Origin: DASYUM01 sp036001225
Lineage (GTDB): Bacteria; Methylomirabilota; Methylomirabilia; Rokubacteriales; DASRDR01
NCBI GenBank assembly: GCA_036001225.1
Contig: DASYUM010000190.1
Span: 1 to 19,832, forward strand
Direction: 5' to 3'
DNA: 19,832 nt
The notes under the pieces were generated by a model. That model made no database searches. It was not told the origin of the DNA and saw only the letters and a list, made by a program, of their open reading frames with translations. Below, one piece after another: positions 6,559 through 12,470 of this stretch; position 1 is the stretch's first letter, and each line of letters opens with the position of its first letter. A program made the position numbers and the translations under genes.

Positions 6559-6589
6559 CAGGTGTCTCTCAACTGGTCGGTGAGGTGTC
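6559..6589 (-). promoter_or_regulatory. conserved late-operon element, copy 1, with an extra half-site
   Basis: On the minus strand this reads GACACCTC, nine bases, TTGAGAG, then continues as a second GACACCT (6566-6560). Two GACACCT direct repeats are thus 23 bases apart, about two helical turns. The element lies 19 bases upstream of the ATG at 6547, in the divergent spacer with the rightward gene starting at 6615. The same composite element occurs at 3120-3143. It is probably an operator or phage-specific promoter; this is inferred from conservation and position. Confidence 0.55.
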
Positions 6590-6614
6590 CACCCAGCTCA
6601 GGGCATGATTCGCC

Positions 6615-6929
6615 ATGGCACCCGACGAAACGCACCCCCCAACCCCAGAACCGCCCGATCGGCCCCCCACCCCCGGGCCCCCGGAGCTCGTCGTCGTCGA
6701 CCGGGCCCGGGCCACGGCGGCCGCCGATGACCTCGAACGCAAGACCGAAGTAGCCGACCGGGCCCGGGAACTGCGCGATGACCTGATCTGGATCGCGCTG
6801 CACCAGCCCGCCCCCGAGTCGTGGACGACGCTCGCCGGGTGGTTCCGAGTCAGCCGCAGCCACGTCGGTGACGTGAAGGGCAACCCCAAGATCCGGGCCC
6901 GGGTGCTCGGCGAGGCCGCCACCGGGTGA
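6615..6929 (+). CDS. small putative DNA-binding protein (HTH-like), 104 aa
   Basis: The gene points away from the packaging block. Its ATG at 6615 has no ribosome site, but a CATGAT -10-like box ends five bases upstream, suggesting leaderless expression. Residues 1-25 are Pro-rich. Residues about 26-60 form a long charged helix. Residues about 66-90, with TTLAGWFRVSRSHVGDVKG, look like a helix-turn-helix in which a second helix begins at the VSRSHV segment. The divergent position over the conserved regulatory element makes it a candidate regulator of the late genes. That link is inference. Confidence 0.6.
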   Translation: MAPDETHPPTPEPPDRPPTPGPPELVVVDRARATAAADDLERKTEVADRARELRDDLIWIALHQPAPESWTTLAGWFRVSRSHVGDVKGNPKIRARVLGEAATG

Positions 6930-6939
6930 ACGCGAAACA

Positions 6940-6965
6940 CCCCCCGGCCTGCGGGACCTGGGGGG
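6940..6965. terminator. hairpin between convergent genes
   Basis: CCCCCC at 6940-6945 pairs with GGGGGG at 6960-6965 across a 14-base GC-rich loop, with additional imperfect pairing outside (GTGAA and TTCAC). It lies between the ends of the rightward gene (6929) and the leftward DUF2637 gene (7014). On the minus strand the stem is followed by TGTTTCG, a weak T-rich tail. A terminator serving one or both directions is the likely role. Confidence 0.5.
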
Positions 6966-7013
6966 CGCTTCACACGTCTGGTGCAACGAGGTAGGAAACC
7001 TCGGTGCGGGACG

Positions 7014-7676
7014 CTAGTCGCTGCGGTGGCGGCCCTGTTGCAGCAGCAGCTCGAACGACAGCCCCAGCGCGACGGGCGGCCACGCCGCGATCGCCCGGCC
7101 CACCACCGTCGGCTCAGCGGCCGCCACGTTCGCGGTGACCGACGCGGCGATGCCCAGCCCCAACGCGCACCATGCGAGCGCGCCGACCGCCCGGCCGGCC
7201 CGCCGGCGGCCGAGCGCGGTCATCGACGCCGCCACCATCAGCCCATCGACCGACACCGGCAGCAGCGACGCCCGCCACTCCTCCCCCGCGGCCGCCGCCA
7301 GGGCCCGCATGTGCTCGTAGGAGATCACCGCGGCGACCGCCGCCACGACCAGCACCGCCAGCGTCGTCACCCGACGCACCGCCACATCAGCGGGAGGCGC
7401 CGCGACGGCAGTCGCGGCGGCGACGCGGCTGCCGGCGGCACCCCCCACCTCACGCAGGATGTCCCGCCCCCACCTCGCCGACATCCCGAACCGCTCCCCC
7501 AGCTCCTTGCCCGACAACTCGTCACCCGCCGCCACCGCGGTCGCCGCGTAGCCCATCGCCTCGGCCCGCCGCCCCCGATCCCGCCGCGGCCGCTCATCGA
7601 CGCCGGCGACCGGATGCTGCTCGAGCACCGGCCCCGGCGGCACCGGCCGCCGGCCGTTCAACTCGACAACCTTCAC
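7014..7676 (-). CDS. DUF2637 / SpdA-like membrane protein with N-terminal HTH, 220 aa
   Basis: The GTG at 7676 overlaps the upstream stop as GTGA. Residues about 51-77 (ELSGKELGERFGMSARWGRD within it) look like the short helix-turn-helix that precedes the membrane part in this actinobacterial family. Hydrophobic segments lie at about 103-120, 137-155, 163-185 and 192-212. The hallmark is ISYEHM at 118-123 followed by LPVSVDGLMVAAS at 139-151, typical of DUF2637. Members occur on actinobacterial plasmids, integrative elements and phages, and some are called SpdA/spread proteins of conjugative transfer. It is the last gene of its leftward block. Its presence hints at plasmid-like ancestry or maintenance, though the function in a virus is unknown. 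Confidence 0.8.
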   Translation of the reverse strand: MKVVELNGRRPVPPGPVLEQHPVAGVDERPRRDRGRRAEAMGYAATAVAAGDELSGKELGERFGMSARWGRDILREVGGAAGSRVAAATAVAAPPADVAVRRVTTLAVLVVAAVAAVISYEHMRALAAAAGEEWRASLLPVSVDGLMVAASMTALGRRRAGRAVGALAWCALGLGIAASVTANVAAAEPTVVGRAIAAWPPVALGLSFELLLQQGRHRSD

Positions 7677-7924
7677 AGCACCAGCTCCCCGCCGCCCTCG
7701 AGAGCGACCGCGATCGGGCACGAGCACTGCGACACGCAGGCCGCTCCACACTTCGAGCAGCAGGTGCAGTACGGCGAGCCGCCACAGTCGCAGCAATGGT
7801 CCCGGATCACCCACCCCACCCCGCGGCACGAGCTGCACACCAGCGCGCCCCATTCGTAGTCCTCGTCGCCGTCGCAGGGGCATTCGATCGCGGGGAACCC
7901 GCACTCGCAGTCGACGTCGGGCAT
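7673..7924 (-). CDS. cysteine-rich zinc-binding protein, 83 aa
   Basis: There are sixteen cysteines in 83 residues. They are arranged in pairs: C6/C8, C15/C17, C30/C33, C44/C45/C47, C53/C55/C56/C59, C63, C67/C69. The segment CSSCRGVGW resembles the CxxCxGxG units of DnaJ-type zinc fingers, and several CxC and CxxC pairs follow. The start overlaps the previous stop as TGATG and the stop overlaps the next GTG, so the frame is secure. The protein likely binds two to four zinc ions; it could be a compact chaperone-like or nucleic-acid-binding module. No specific family is recognised. Confidence 0.75.
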   Translation of the reverse strand: MPDVDCECGFPAIECPCDGDEDYEWGALVCSSCRGVGWVIRDHCCDCGGSPYCTCCSKCGAACVSQCSCPIAVALEGGGELVL

Positions 7925-8385
7925 CAGCGGCCCCCGCGGGCGAAGTGGGCGGGGCGATCGGCGGCCAGGCGCTCGAGGCGGCCGGCCTCGGCGCCCCGGA
8001 GCTTCTTCTCGAGCGCGTGGGCCACGCGCTGCGCCGTCGCGTAGACCCGCTCGTCGAAGTAGGTCTCCTGAGCTTCGGCCTCGACCAGGTCGCCCAACCA
8101 GCCGAGGCTCACCGCGTGCTCGGCGAGCGGCTCGGTGCCCGTCGACTCGACGACGTCGGGGCCGTCCTGCCACCGCGACCCCAGCGGCCCGCAGCGGTGC
8201 CAGTTCACGAACGACCGCATCCGCTTCGCGGTGGGGTTGACCAGGCTGCAGGTCTGGCCACACGGCCGGCACTGCAGCTGGGCCGAGCTCTGCCCGCCCA
8301 CCTGCTGGTAGACGGCCACGAAGTGCTCGCCGATCGGCACCGGCCCCGTCACCGGGCCCGGCGGCGGCAGCTCGGCGCCGCTCAT
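7924..8385 (-). CDS. zinc-finger-containing protein, 153 aa
   Basis: The ATG at 8385 overlaps the upstream stop as ATGA. Residues 39-46 (CRPCGQTC) and a later WHRC at 62-65 give a C-x2-C ... H-x-C arrangement, a plausible single zinc finger. The C-terminal half (about 80-153) is helical and ends in a highly basic tail. It is grouped with other small zinc-binding proteins, suggesting a nucleic-acid-related early function. The function is unknown. Confidence 0.7.
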   Translation of the reverse strand: MSGAELPPPGPVTGPVPIGEHFVAVYQQVGGQSSAQLQCRPCGQTCSLVNPTAKRMRSFVNWHRCGPLGSRWQDGPDVVESTGTEPLAEHAVSLGWLGDLVEAEAQETYFDERVYATAQRVAHALEKKLRGAEAGRLERLAADRPAHFARGGR

Positions 8386-8687
8386 CCCTTGACCGCCTTG
8401 AGGAGCTCGGCCAGATCGTGCCAGTTGTCGACTCCGTAGACCTGGTGCACGAGCTCGAGGCGTGCCGCCCGGCGCGCCGCGTTCAGCAACTCGACGAGCC
8501 CGGCCGTGGTCGGCTGGTCGAAGCCGGTCACCCAGAAGAGCGTGCGCTGCGCCTTGTCCGACAGCTCGGTCGGCGGGACGCCAACGGCCGCGGCGACGAG
8601 CTCGTACTGGACCTTGCCGAGATCTTGCCCGGCATCGACAGCCTCCCGGATCTGGTCCAAGAGCTCCTTGGTGGTGGGGTCACTCAT
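8382..8687 (-). CDS. small all-helical protein, 101 aa
   Basis: The ATG at 8687 overlaps the upstream stop as ATGA and the stop overlaps the next ATG in the same way, fixing the frame. The protein is predicted mostly helical, with amphipathic helices at about residues 5-20, 25-37, 62-82 and 88-101. It lacks Cys. No known motif is recognised. It belongs to the leftward block of small proteins headed by the gene near 9465. Confidence 0.7.
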   Translation of the reverse strand: MSDPTTKELLDQIREAVDAGQDLGKVQYELVAAAVGVPPTELSDKAQRTLFWVTGFDQPTTAGLVELLNAARRAARLELVHQVYGVDNWHDLAELLKAVKG

Positions 8688-9127
8688 GCGATGTGTTCCT
8701 CCTCGTCGAGGACGATCGGGGGTAGGACCCGCCGTTGCCGGCCGGCGTGGCGGGCGTGTTTGTCGGCGTTCGCGGCGGCGAGCTGCGACCGCGCCGGCCG
8801 TGGGAGAGGGAGATGCTCGACGCCGGGCACGCCCCGCCGGCGGGCGACCTTGCGCAAGATCCGCGCCGCGCCCTCCGCGGTGCCGACCTGCCACACGAGC
8901 GGTTCGAGCGCGGCGAGGGCCTGGCGGTAGAAGTCGCCGAGCGCCTCGGCGATCAGCTCCGCCCGGTCCACCGGGTACGAGCACAACCGGCACGCCAGCT
9001 CGAGGTGCTCACACCCCAGCCGGGCCCGGATCGCGTCCTGCACCAACACCGAGAGCTTCACGTGAGGCAGCAGGGCCCTGCGTGCCTCATCGAGGTCGTC
9101 GGGCACCCAGACGGTCACCTGGACCAC
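8684..9127 (-). CDS. ribbon-helix-helix-like DNA-binding protein, 147 aa
   Basis: The GTG at 9127 is chosen because AGGAGG lies seven bases upstream. The N-terminus shows the ribbon-helix-helix pattern: an alternating hydrophobic strand VQVTVWVPDDL (2-12), then a helix, a short turn, and a second helix with KLSVLVQDAIRARL (24-37). Cys39, His41, Cys46 and Cys49 may bind a metal. The rest is helical (about 55-100) with a very basic tail. It could be a transcriptional repressor or copy-number regulator of the divergent rep gene. This is inferred from fold and location. Confidence 0.7.
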   Translation of the reverse strand: MVQVTVWVPDDLDEARRALLPHVKLSVLVQDAIRARLGCEHLELACRLCSYPVDRAELIAEALGDFYRQALAALEPLVWQVGTAEGAARILRKVARRRGVPGVEHLPLPRPARSQLAAANADKHARHAGRQRRVLPPIVLDEEEHIA

Positions 9128-9465
9128 GAAAACGCCTCCTGGCGGCACGCAGCGCCCGATCCGGGCCCATCAGCGGGCTCGTAGCCGGTGCACGGGCACC
9201 ATCCCTGGTCGGCGTTGCACCAGCCGTCGGCATCGTCGTGCTCGTCGAGGGAGTGACCGCAGACGCAGACGAACCTACGTAGGTGACTCGGTAGCCCGGG
9301 GGGTGGCCATACCGAGCCACCTACGTAGACCGGGCACCCCGGAGAACCCGCCGGCGGCGCAGGAGTTTGGAGGACACCGACGGGTTCCACCCGGGGCGGT
9401 GCGGCGACGAGACCGACGGAAGAACAGCACCACGCGTACTGCGCCCGCCCCGACCTCCGCACCAT
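9115..9465 (-). CDS. Cys/His-rich small protein at the divergent control region
   Basis: The convincing part is the C-terminal half, with CVCGHSLDEHDDADGWC followed by CPCTGYEP. This CxCGHxxxxH...CxC pattern is seen in small zinc-binding proteins of actinobacteria and their phages. The start is uncertain. ATG at 9465 lacks a well-placed ribosome site, and GTG at 9390 is an alternative giving 91 aa. No start codon lies between the inverted repeat at 9275-9328 and the Cys motif, so the repeat is inside the gene. The stop overlaps the next gene by 13 bases. The N-terminal 40 residues have little protein character. Confidence 0.5.
   Translation of the reverse strand: MVRRSGRAQYAWCCSSVGLVAAPPRVEPVGVLQTPAPPAGSPGCPVYVGGSVWPPPGLPSHLRRFVCVCGHSLDEHDDADGWCNADQGWCPCTGYEPADGPGSGAACRQEAFSWSR
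9275..9328. repeat. 19-bp inverted repeat with TACGTA cores
   Basis: Arm 9275-9293 reads ctacgtaggtgactcggta. Arm 9310-9328 is its reverse complement with one mismatch (18 of 19). The loop is 16 bases. Each arm holds a CTACGTAG palindrome, so the region contains palindromes within a palindrome. It sits about 180 bases before the rep start in the divergent control region. It could be an operator, for example for the ribbon-helix-helix protein, or an RNA structure regulating rep. Confidence 0.75.
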
Positions 9466-9481
9466 GAGCGAGCATCATACG

Positions 9482-9498
9482 CCTCCGAATTCAGGAGG
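9482..9498. promoter_or_regulatory. back-to-back ribosome sites around GAATTC
   Basis: CCTCC-GAATTC-AGGAGG is nearly palindromic. On the plus strand AGGAGG (9493-9498) serves the rep gene, with 11 bases to the GTG at 9510 or 14 to the ATG at 9513. On the minus strand GGAGG (9486-9482) points leftward. Promoters for the divergent arms must lie within or beyond this short spacer. No clear -35/-10 pair was recognised. Confidence 0.5.
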
Positions 9499-9509
9499 TC
9501 TAGTGTTCC

Positions 9510-10604
9510 GTGATGGTTGTCGATCCGATGCCCGTAGCGGATCTGGCCACGCTGCTCGTGATGATCGAGCCGGGGTGGGGGTCGCGGCGGGACATAGTCC
9601 AGCACATCGGGGCGATCGAGGGTGGGGACTGGTTCACCGCTGACGACGTCGCCGACGGGGTCGGCCTCAAGCCTGAGTGGTGCCGGCGGAAGCTCCCCGA
9701 GCTCGCCCGGAAGAAGGTGATCCTGCGCGACGGCGGCCCTGGCAACCGCATCTTCTGGTGCGAGGTCAATCCCGACTGGGAGCAGTGGCAGGTGCCCTGG
9801 CGATGGCCGAAGCGGACCGTCCGCCAGAAGCTCGCCGACTTCCGAGCCCGGAGGGCCACCCCGGCCCACAAACGTCTTAGCGCGCGCCCTAAGAGCGCGC
9901 GATACGCCGAAATTAACGCGCGCCTAGAAGCGCGCGATGAGGCCAAGAATGAGGCGGCAAAGGCCTTCGAGGACAGCGTTATCGCGCGCCTAGGAGCGCG
10001 CGATAACGCGTTGAGCAGCGACATCGATCGCGCGCTCCTGAGCGCGCGGGTGCAATTGCCGGATCGCGCGCCCTTAGAGCGCGCGATAACGACCGGGGTG
10101 GGCAATGCCCTTACCTCTCTATTGGTTTTGAGTAGTAGAGAAGTAGAGAAGAGTGAGATTGAGAAGAAGAGGGGGCCCACCGGCGACGACGAGTACGAGC
10201 GGGACCGCCAGAGCCCCGAGGTCCGCCAGGTCGTCGAGGCGATCGAGAAGCGCACGACCCCGATCGGCGCCCGGACATGGCCTGAGCGGGAGGTTGTGGC
10301 TTACGTCCAACAGTGGGGTCACGAGGCCTGCCTCGCCCAGGTCGCGAAGCTCGACCCCGGCGATCTGCGATCGCCCAAGTACGTGCTCGCCCTCGGCCAG
10401 GCGCTCCGGGCCGACGACCGCCGACGCGACGAGTACGAGCTGCGCCGCCTCAAAGAGCGCATCCAGCTCGACCGCGCCAACTACCGGGCCTCCGACCCCG
10501 CAGACCTCGAGCGGATCGACCAGCTCTGCAGCGTGCTCGGAGAATCCCCCAACGAGCTGCCCATGGTCCCCCTCGTCCCCTGGCCCGACGAGCTGCCGAT
10601 CTAA
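9510..10604 (+). CDS. putative replication initiator with internal origin
   Basis: This is the first gene of the rightward arm, 364 aa from GTG 9510 (ATG 9513 is also possible), with AGGAGG upstream. Residues about 23-85 resemble a winged helix: helices around 25-35 and 42-50, a Trp/Cys-containing recognition-like helix around 54-66, and a wing with Gly-rich turn and strand. Residues 124-193 are encoded by the five palindromic iterons, giving a low-complexity Ala/Arg/Leu linker with unusual codons (cta, tta, ctt, gtt). The purine tract encodes a Lys/Glu-rich linker (about 206-222). The C-terminal part (about 230-335) is helical and highly charged. The arrangement mirrors lambda O, where iterons lie inside the initiator gene. 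No helicase motif is present, so a host or loader helicase is needed. Function is inferred from architecture. Confidence 0.65.
   Translation: MMVVDPMPVADLATLLVMIEPGWGSRRDIVQHIGAIEGGDWFTADDVADGVGLKPEWCRRKLPELARKKVILRDGGPGNRIFWCEVNPDWEQWQVPWRWPKRTVRQKLADFRARRATPAHKRLSARPKSARYAEINARLEARDEAKNEAAKAFEDSVIARLGARDNALSSDIDRALLSARVQLPDRAPLERAITTGVGNALTSLLVLSSREVEKSEIEKKRGPTGDDEYERDRQSPEVRQVVEAIEKRTTPIGARTWPEREVVAYVQQWGHEACLAQVAKLDPGDLRSPKYVLALGQALRADDRRRDEYELRRLKERIQLDRANYRASDPADLERIDQLCSVLGESPNELPMVPLVPWPDELPI
9881..10087. repeat. five palindromic iterons, likely replication origin
   Basis: Five copies of CGCGCGC-spacer-GCGCGCG occur at 9881-9901, 9917-9936, 9983-10002, 10029-10048 and 10065-10085, with spacers of six or seven bases (CCTAAGA, CTAGAA, CTAGGA, TCCTGA, CCTTAGA). 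The third has the longest arms: 14 perfect pairs, GCGTTATCGCGCGC with its complement (9976-10009). Flanking AT extends several arms to ATCGCGCGC. They lie inside the putative initiator gene and are followed by an AT-richer tract. I infer initiator-binding iterons of the origin; a partition (centromere) site is the main alternative. Confidence 0.8.
10109..10175. other. AT-richer, strand-asymmetric purine tract beside the iterons
   Basis: From 10130 to 10175 the plus strand has no C and only six T, mostly A and G, and includes a tandem GTAGAGAA pair (10135-10150). The stretch just before it (from 10109) is also AT-rich for this genome. It begins about 20 bases after the last iteron. This is where a DNA-unwinding element would be expected in an iteron origin. 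It is coding, giving a Lys/Glu-rich linker. Confidence 0.6.
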
Positions 10605-10645
10605 GCTGCTGACACTGATCACCGCTGGGAGGAATCCCGACTGCC

Positions 10646-11110
10646 ATGCGCTCCGACTCGGTCAAAAACGAAGGCCCCTACATCCCCGAACCCGAGGCCG
10701 TCGAGGACCTCATCGCGCTGCGCCGAGCCATCATCGACGCGGGCCATAGCCCATCAACCGCCGCTGGTCTCGTTGGTTGGCTTGTCGCCAAAGCAGCCGG
10801 TGACCCGGATACGACCGGGCCGAGCACTCGGTCGAACTACCGCAAGATCCTCGACGAGCTCAAGCCGGTGGTGGCCCCGCCGCCCGATCGCCCGGCGCGT
10901 CGCCTCGAGATCGTCGAGGGTGCCGGCAAGGGATCCCGCCGGCGGGTGCGCGGTGGCGGGAAGCTGGCGAGCGTGGTGGCTTTGGCCCTGGTCAGCGTGG
11001 GTGTGGGCACGCAGGTAGAGGCCCCTCGGGGAGAGGCTGCCCAGGTTGACAGAACCGAGCAGAGCGTGCATTCTCGGCGCTTCGGTCGCCGGGGCCGGAA
11101 GGCCGCGTGA
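10646..11110 (+). CDS. unknown basic protein with a C-terminal membrane helix, 154 aa
   Basis: A GGAGGAA ribosome site lies about a dozen bases upstream of the ATG. Residues about 18-72 are helical, with a Ser/Thr/Asn segment (STRSNYRKILDEL) that resembles short helix-turn-helix or core-binding modules, though not specifically enough to name. A Pro/Arg linker follows. Residues 106-122 form one hydrophobic helix. The tail is strongly basic. It is separated from rep by about 40 bases and probably co-transcribed. The function is unknown. Confidence 0.65.
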   Translation: MRSDSVKNEGPYIPEPEAVEDLIALRRAIIDAGHSPSTAAGLVGWLVAKAAGDPDTTGPSTRSNYRKILDELKPVVAPPPDRPARRLEIVEGAGKGSRRRVRGGGKLASVVALALVSVGVGTQVEAPRGEAAQVDRTEQSVHSRRFGRRGRKAA

Positions 11111-11427
11111 TGCCCGGCTACCCGCATCTCGACGCCCTGCACGCCCTCGGCGACATCAGCGACCGGCTCGAGCGGTTCCGGGAGGACCTCCGGGCCCAGG
11201 GCGTGCACGTGGGCGTCAACTATCGCTGCGTGTCGTGCCGTGAGCCCTTCCCGTGCTCGGCGATCGAGCTGCGCCTTCCGGACCACCTCGAGGCGGTGGG
11301 CCAAGCTGTCGATCAGGCGATCCGGCTCGGCTGGATGGAGCCCGCCGGCGTCGACGACGACGGCACCCAGCTCTACCGGATGACCGCCGCCGGCGAGGCC
11401 TACGTCGAAGCCATGGGCGGCGCGTGA
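11110..11427 (+). CDS. winged-helix-like small protein, about 105 aa
   Basis: The ATG at 11110 overlaps the upstream stop as TGATG; the GTG at 11107 is an alternative start. The N-terminus is helical. A CVSCREPFPC motif near residue 40 may bind zinc. The C-terminal half, with LEAVGQAVDQAIRLGWMEP and a LYRMTAAGEAYVEA ending, has the helix-wing pattern seen in winged-helix regulators (a helix, 'lGWme' turn, then a beta hairpin and a 'TaaG' helix). A DNA-binding regulator is plausible. No close family is recognised. Confidence 0.65.
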   Translation: MPGYPHLDALHALGDISDRLERFREDLRAQGVHVGVNYRCVSCREPFPCSAIELRLPDHLEAVGQAVDQAIRLGWMEPAGVDDDGTQLYRMTAAGEAYVEAMGGA

Positions 11428-11783
11428 TGGGCCACGACGAGCTCGTCGAGCTCCTGCAGAGGGCCGAAGCGATCGTCCGGGAGGCGCTGCCCGCCAGTCA
11501 CCTGCAGGAAGCGGCGTTCGACTTCGTGTTGCACGAGGTGTGGGTCGCCGAGCACGACGTCGAGGTCCTCGACGACGACGCGGGCCCGTCGGTCCCCCGG
11601 ATGCAGGTCGAGCTCGTCGCAGCACACCGGGTCCTCAACGCCGCCGGCGCTCCCAAGATGGCCGCCGGCCATGCCCTGAGTGTCCCGGCCCGCATCGAAT
11701 GGCTGACCGGCCGCGGCAGGTTGACGGAAGTCGCGATTACCGGCGGCGACGACCCGACCGGCGAGCCGATCGTGCTGCCGTGA
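11427..11783 (+). CDS. unknown protein, 118 aa
   Basis: The ATG at 11427 overlaps the upstream stop as TGATG, and the stop overlaps the following GTG as GTGA. The first 70 residues are helical and acidic. The remainder contains a short helix-loop and a Gly/Asp/Pro-rich end. There are no Cys and no membrane helix. It is part of a chain of coupled small genes in the rightward arm. The function is unknown. Confidence 0.65.
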   Translation: MGHDELVELLQRAEAIVREALPASHLQEAAFDFVLHEVWVAEHDVEVLDDDAGPSVPRMQVELVAAHRVLNAAGAPKMAAGHALSVPARIEWLTGRGRLTEVAITGGDDPTGEPIVLP

Positions 11784-12094
11784 CGACGCTGCGTCTACCC
11801 CGGACTTGCTGGGCGTGCGGGGCCGTTGTCGACGGTCATACCGCCATCGTCGACGGCCGCACGGCCGTCCTGGGCCCGGGAGTCGAAGCCCCGCCGATGA
11901 TCGCGGGTCCCGGATGCCGGCCTCGAGACGGTGACCCGAGCGTGTGCTTCTACTGCGCCTCGATCGGGATCTTCGAGGGGCCGCGGCTGCGTCGGCCGAC
12001 GCCGGCCGAGCTGGCCACTCTGCAGACATCGTTGGTCGGCTTCATCCAGTCGGTGATCGTCGCCCACCATCACGGCCGGGCCCGGCTGTCGTGA
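11780..12094 (+). CDS. small zinc-binding-type protein, 104 aa
   Basis: The GTG start overlaps the upstream stop (GTGA). CWACG near the N-terminus and CFYC near residue 59 form two CxxC knuckles about 46 residues apart, with a single Cys between them, suggesting a zinc ribbon. The C-terminus is a helix followed by HHHGRARLS. It is coupled to its neighbours on both sides. The function is unknown. Confidence 0.65.
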   Translation: MTTLRLPRTCWACGAVVDGHTAIVDGRTAVLGPGVEAPPMIAGPGCRPRDGDPSVCFYCASIGIFEGPRLRRPTPAELATLQTSLVGFIQSVIVAHHHGRARLS

Positions 12095-12366
12095 GCGTGC
12101 TCATCCAGCTCGGCGACGGCGAGCACTCCGCGATGGTCTTGGTCCAGTGCGAGACCTGCTGCGCTCTCGTGGCCGCGGCCCGCGGCGACGTCGACGACCC
12201 GGGCACCCCGGCCAGCCGCCACCGGCAGTGGCACGACGAGCTGCGGGACCAGCTCTCGACGCTGGCGACGGTGGTGACGGGTCTGGCGGGCGGCGACGTC
12301 GACGTCGACGACTACATGGCGGCCCACGCCCAGTGGGCCGCCCCGAGGGAGGGACAGGCGGGATGA
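12091..12366 (+). CDS. unknown small protein, 91 aa
   Basis: The GTG start overlaps the upstream stop as GTGA. The N-terminal part has beta-like strands with CETCC near residues 20-24. A helical, acidic stretch follows, including a long amphipathic helix (about 45-75). The end is Ala/Gln/Trp-rich. Its stop overlaps the next ATG. No family is recognised. Confidence 0.6.
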   Translation: MSVLIQLGDGEHSAMVLVQCETCCALVAAARGDVDDPGTPASRHRQWHDELRDQLSTLATVVTGLAGGDVDVDDYMAAHAQWAAPREGQAG

Positions 12367-12470
12367 GCTGGTTGGTTGCAGGCGCCCGGGGGCTGTGGGC
12401 CTTGTTGGTGCGGGCCGTCGTGGTGGTCGTCGACGACGATGACGTCGAGCGTGTCTCGGGTGACTGGTGA
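12363..12470 (+). CDS. 35-aa membrane peptide
   Basis: The ATG at 12363 overlaps the upstream stop as ATGA, and its stop overlaps the next GTG. The peptide has a hydrophobic stretch (about residues 3-23) with three Trp, followed by an acidic run of four Asp. A tiny single-pass membrane peptide is likely. The function is unknown; its main support is the double overlap. Confidence 0.5.
   Translation: MSWLVAGARGLWALLVRAVVVVVDDDDVERVSGDW

Noticed and set aside
6981..7859. 292-codon plus-strand open frame opposite DUF2637
   Set aside because: Dominated by Arg/Pro/His; the minus strand carries recognisable family motifs.
9275..9478. 67-codon leftward frame starting at ATGATG 9478 with GGAGG nearby
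   Set aside because: Despite the good ribosome site the protein has no recognisable features and ends at the inverted repeat; the overlapping frame with the Cys/His motif is more convincing. A short leader peptide remains possible.
9881..10087. CRISPR array
   Set aside because: Repeats are short palindromes with irregular spacing inside a coding frame, without unique spacers of constant length.
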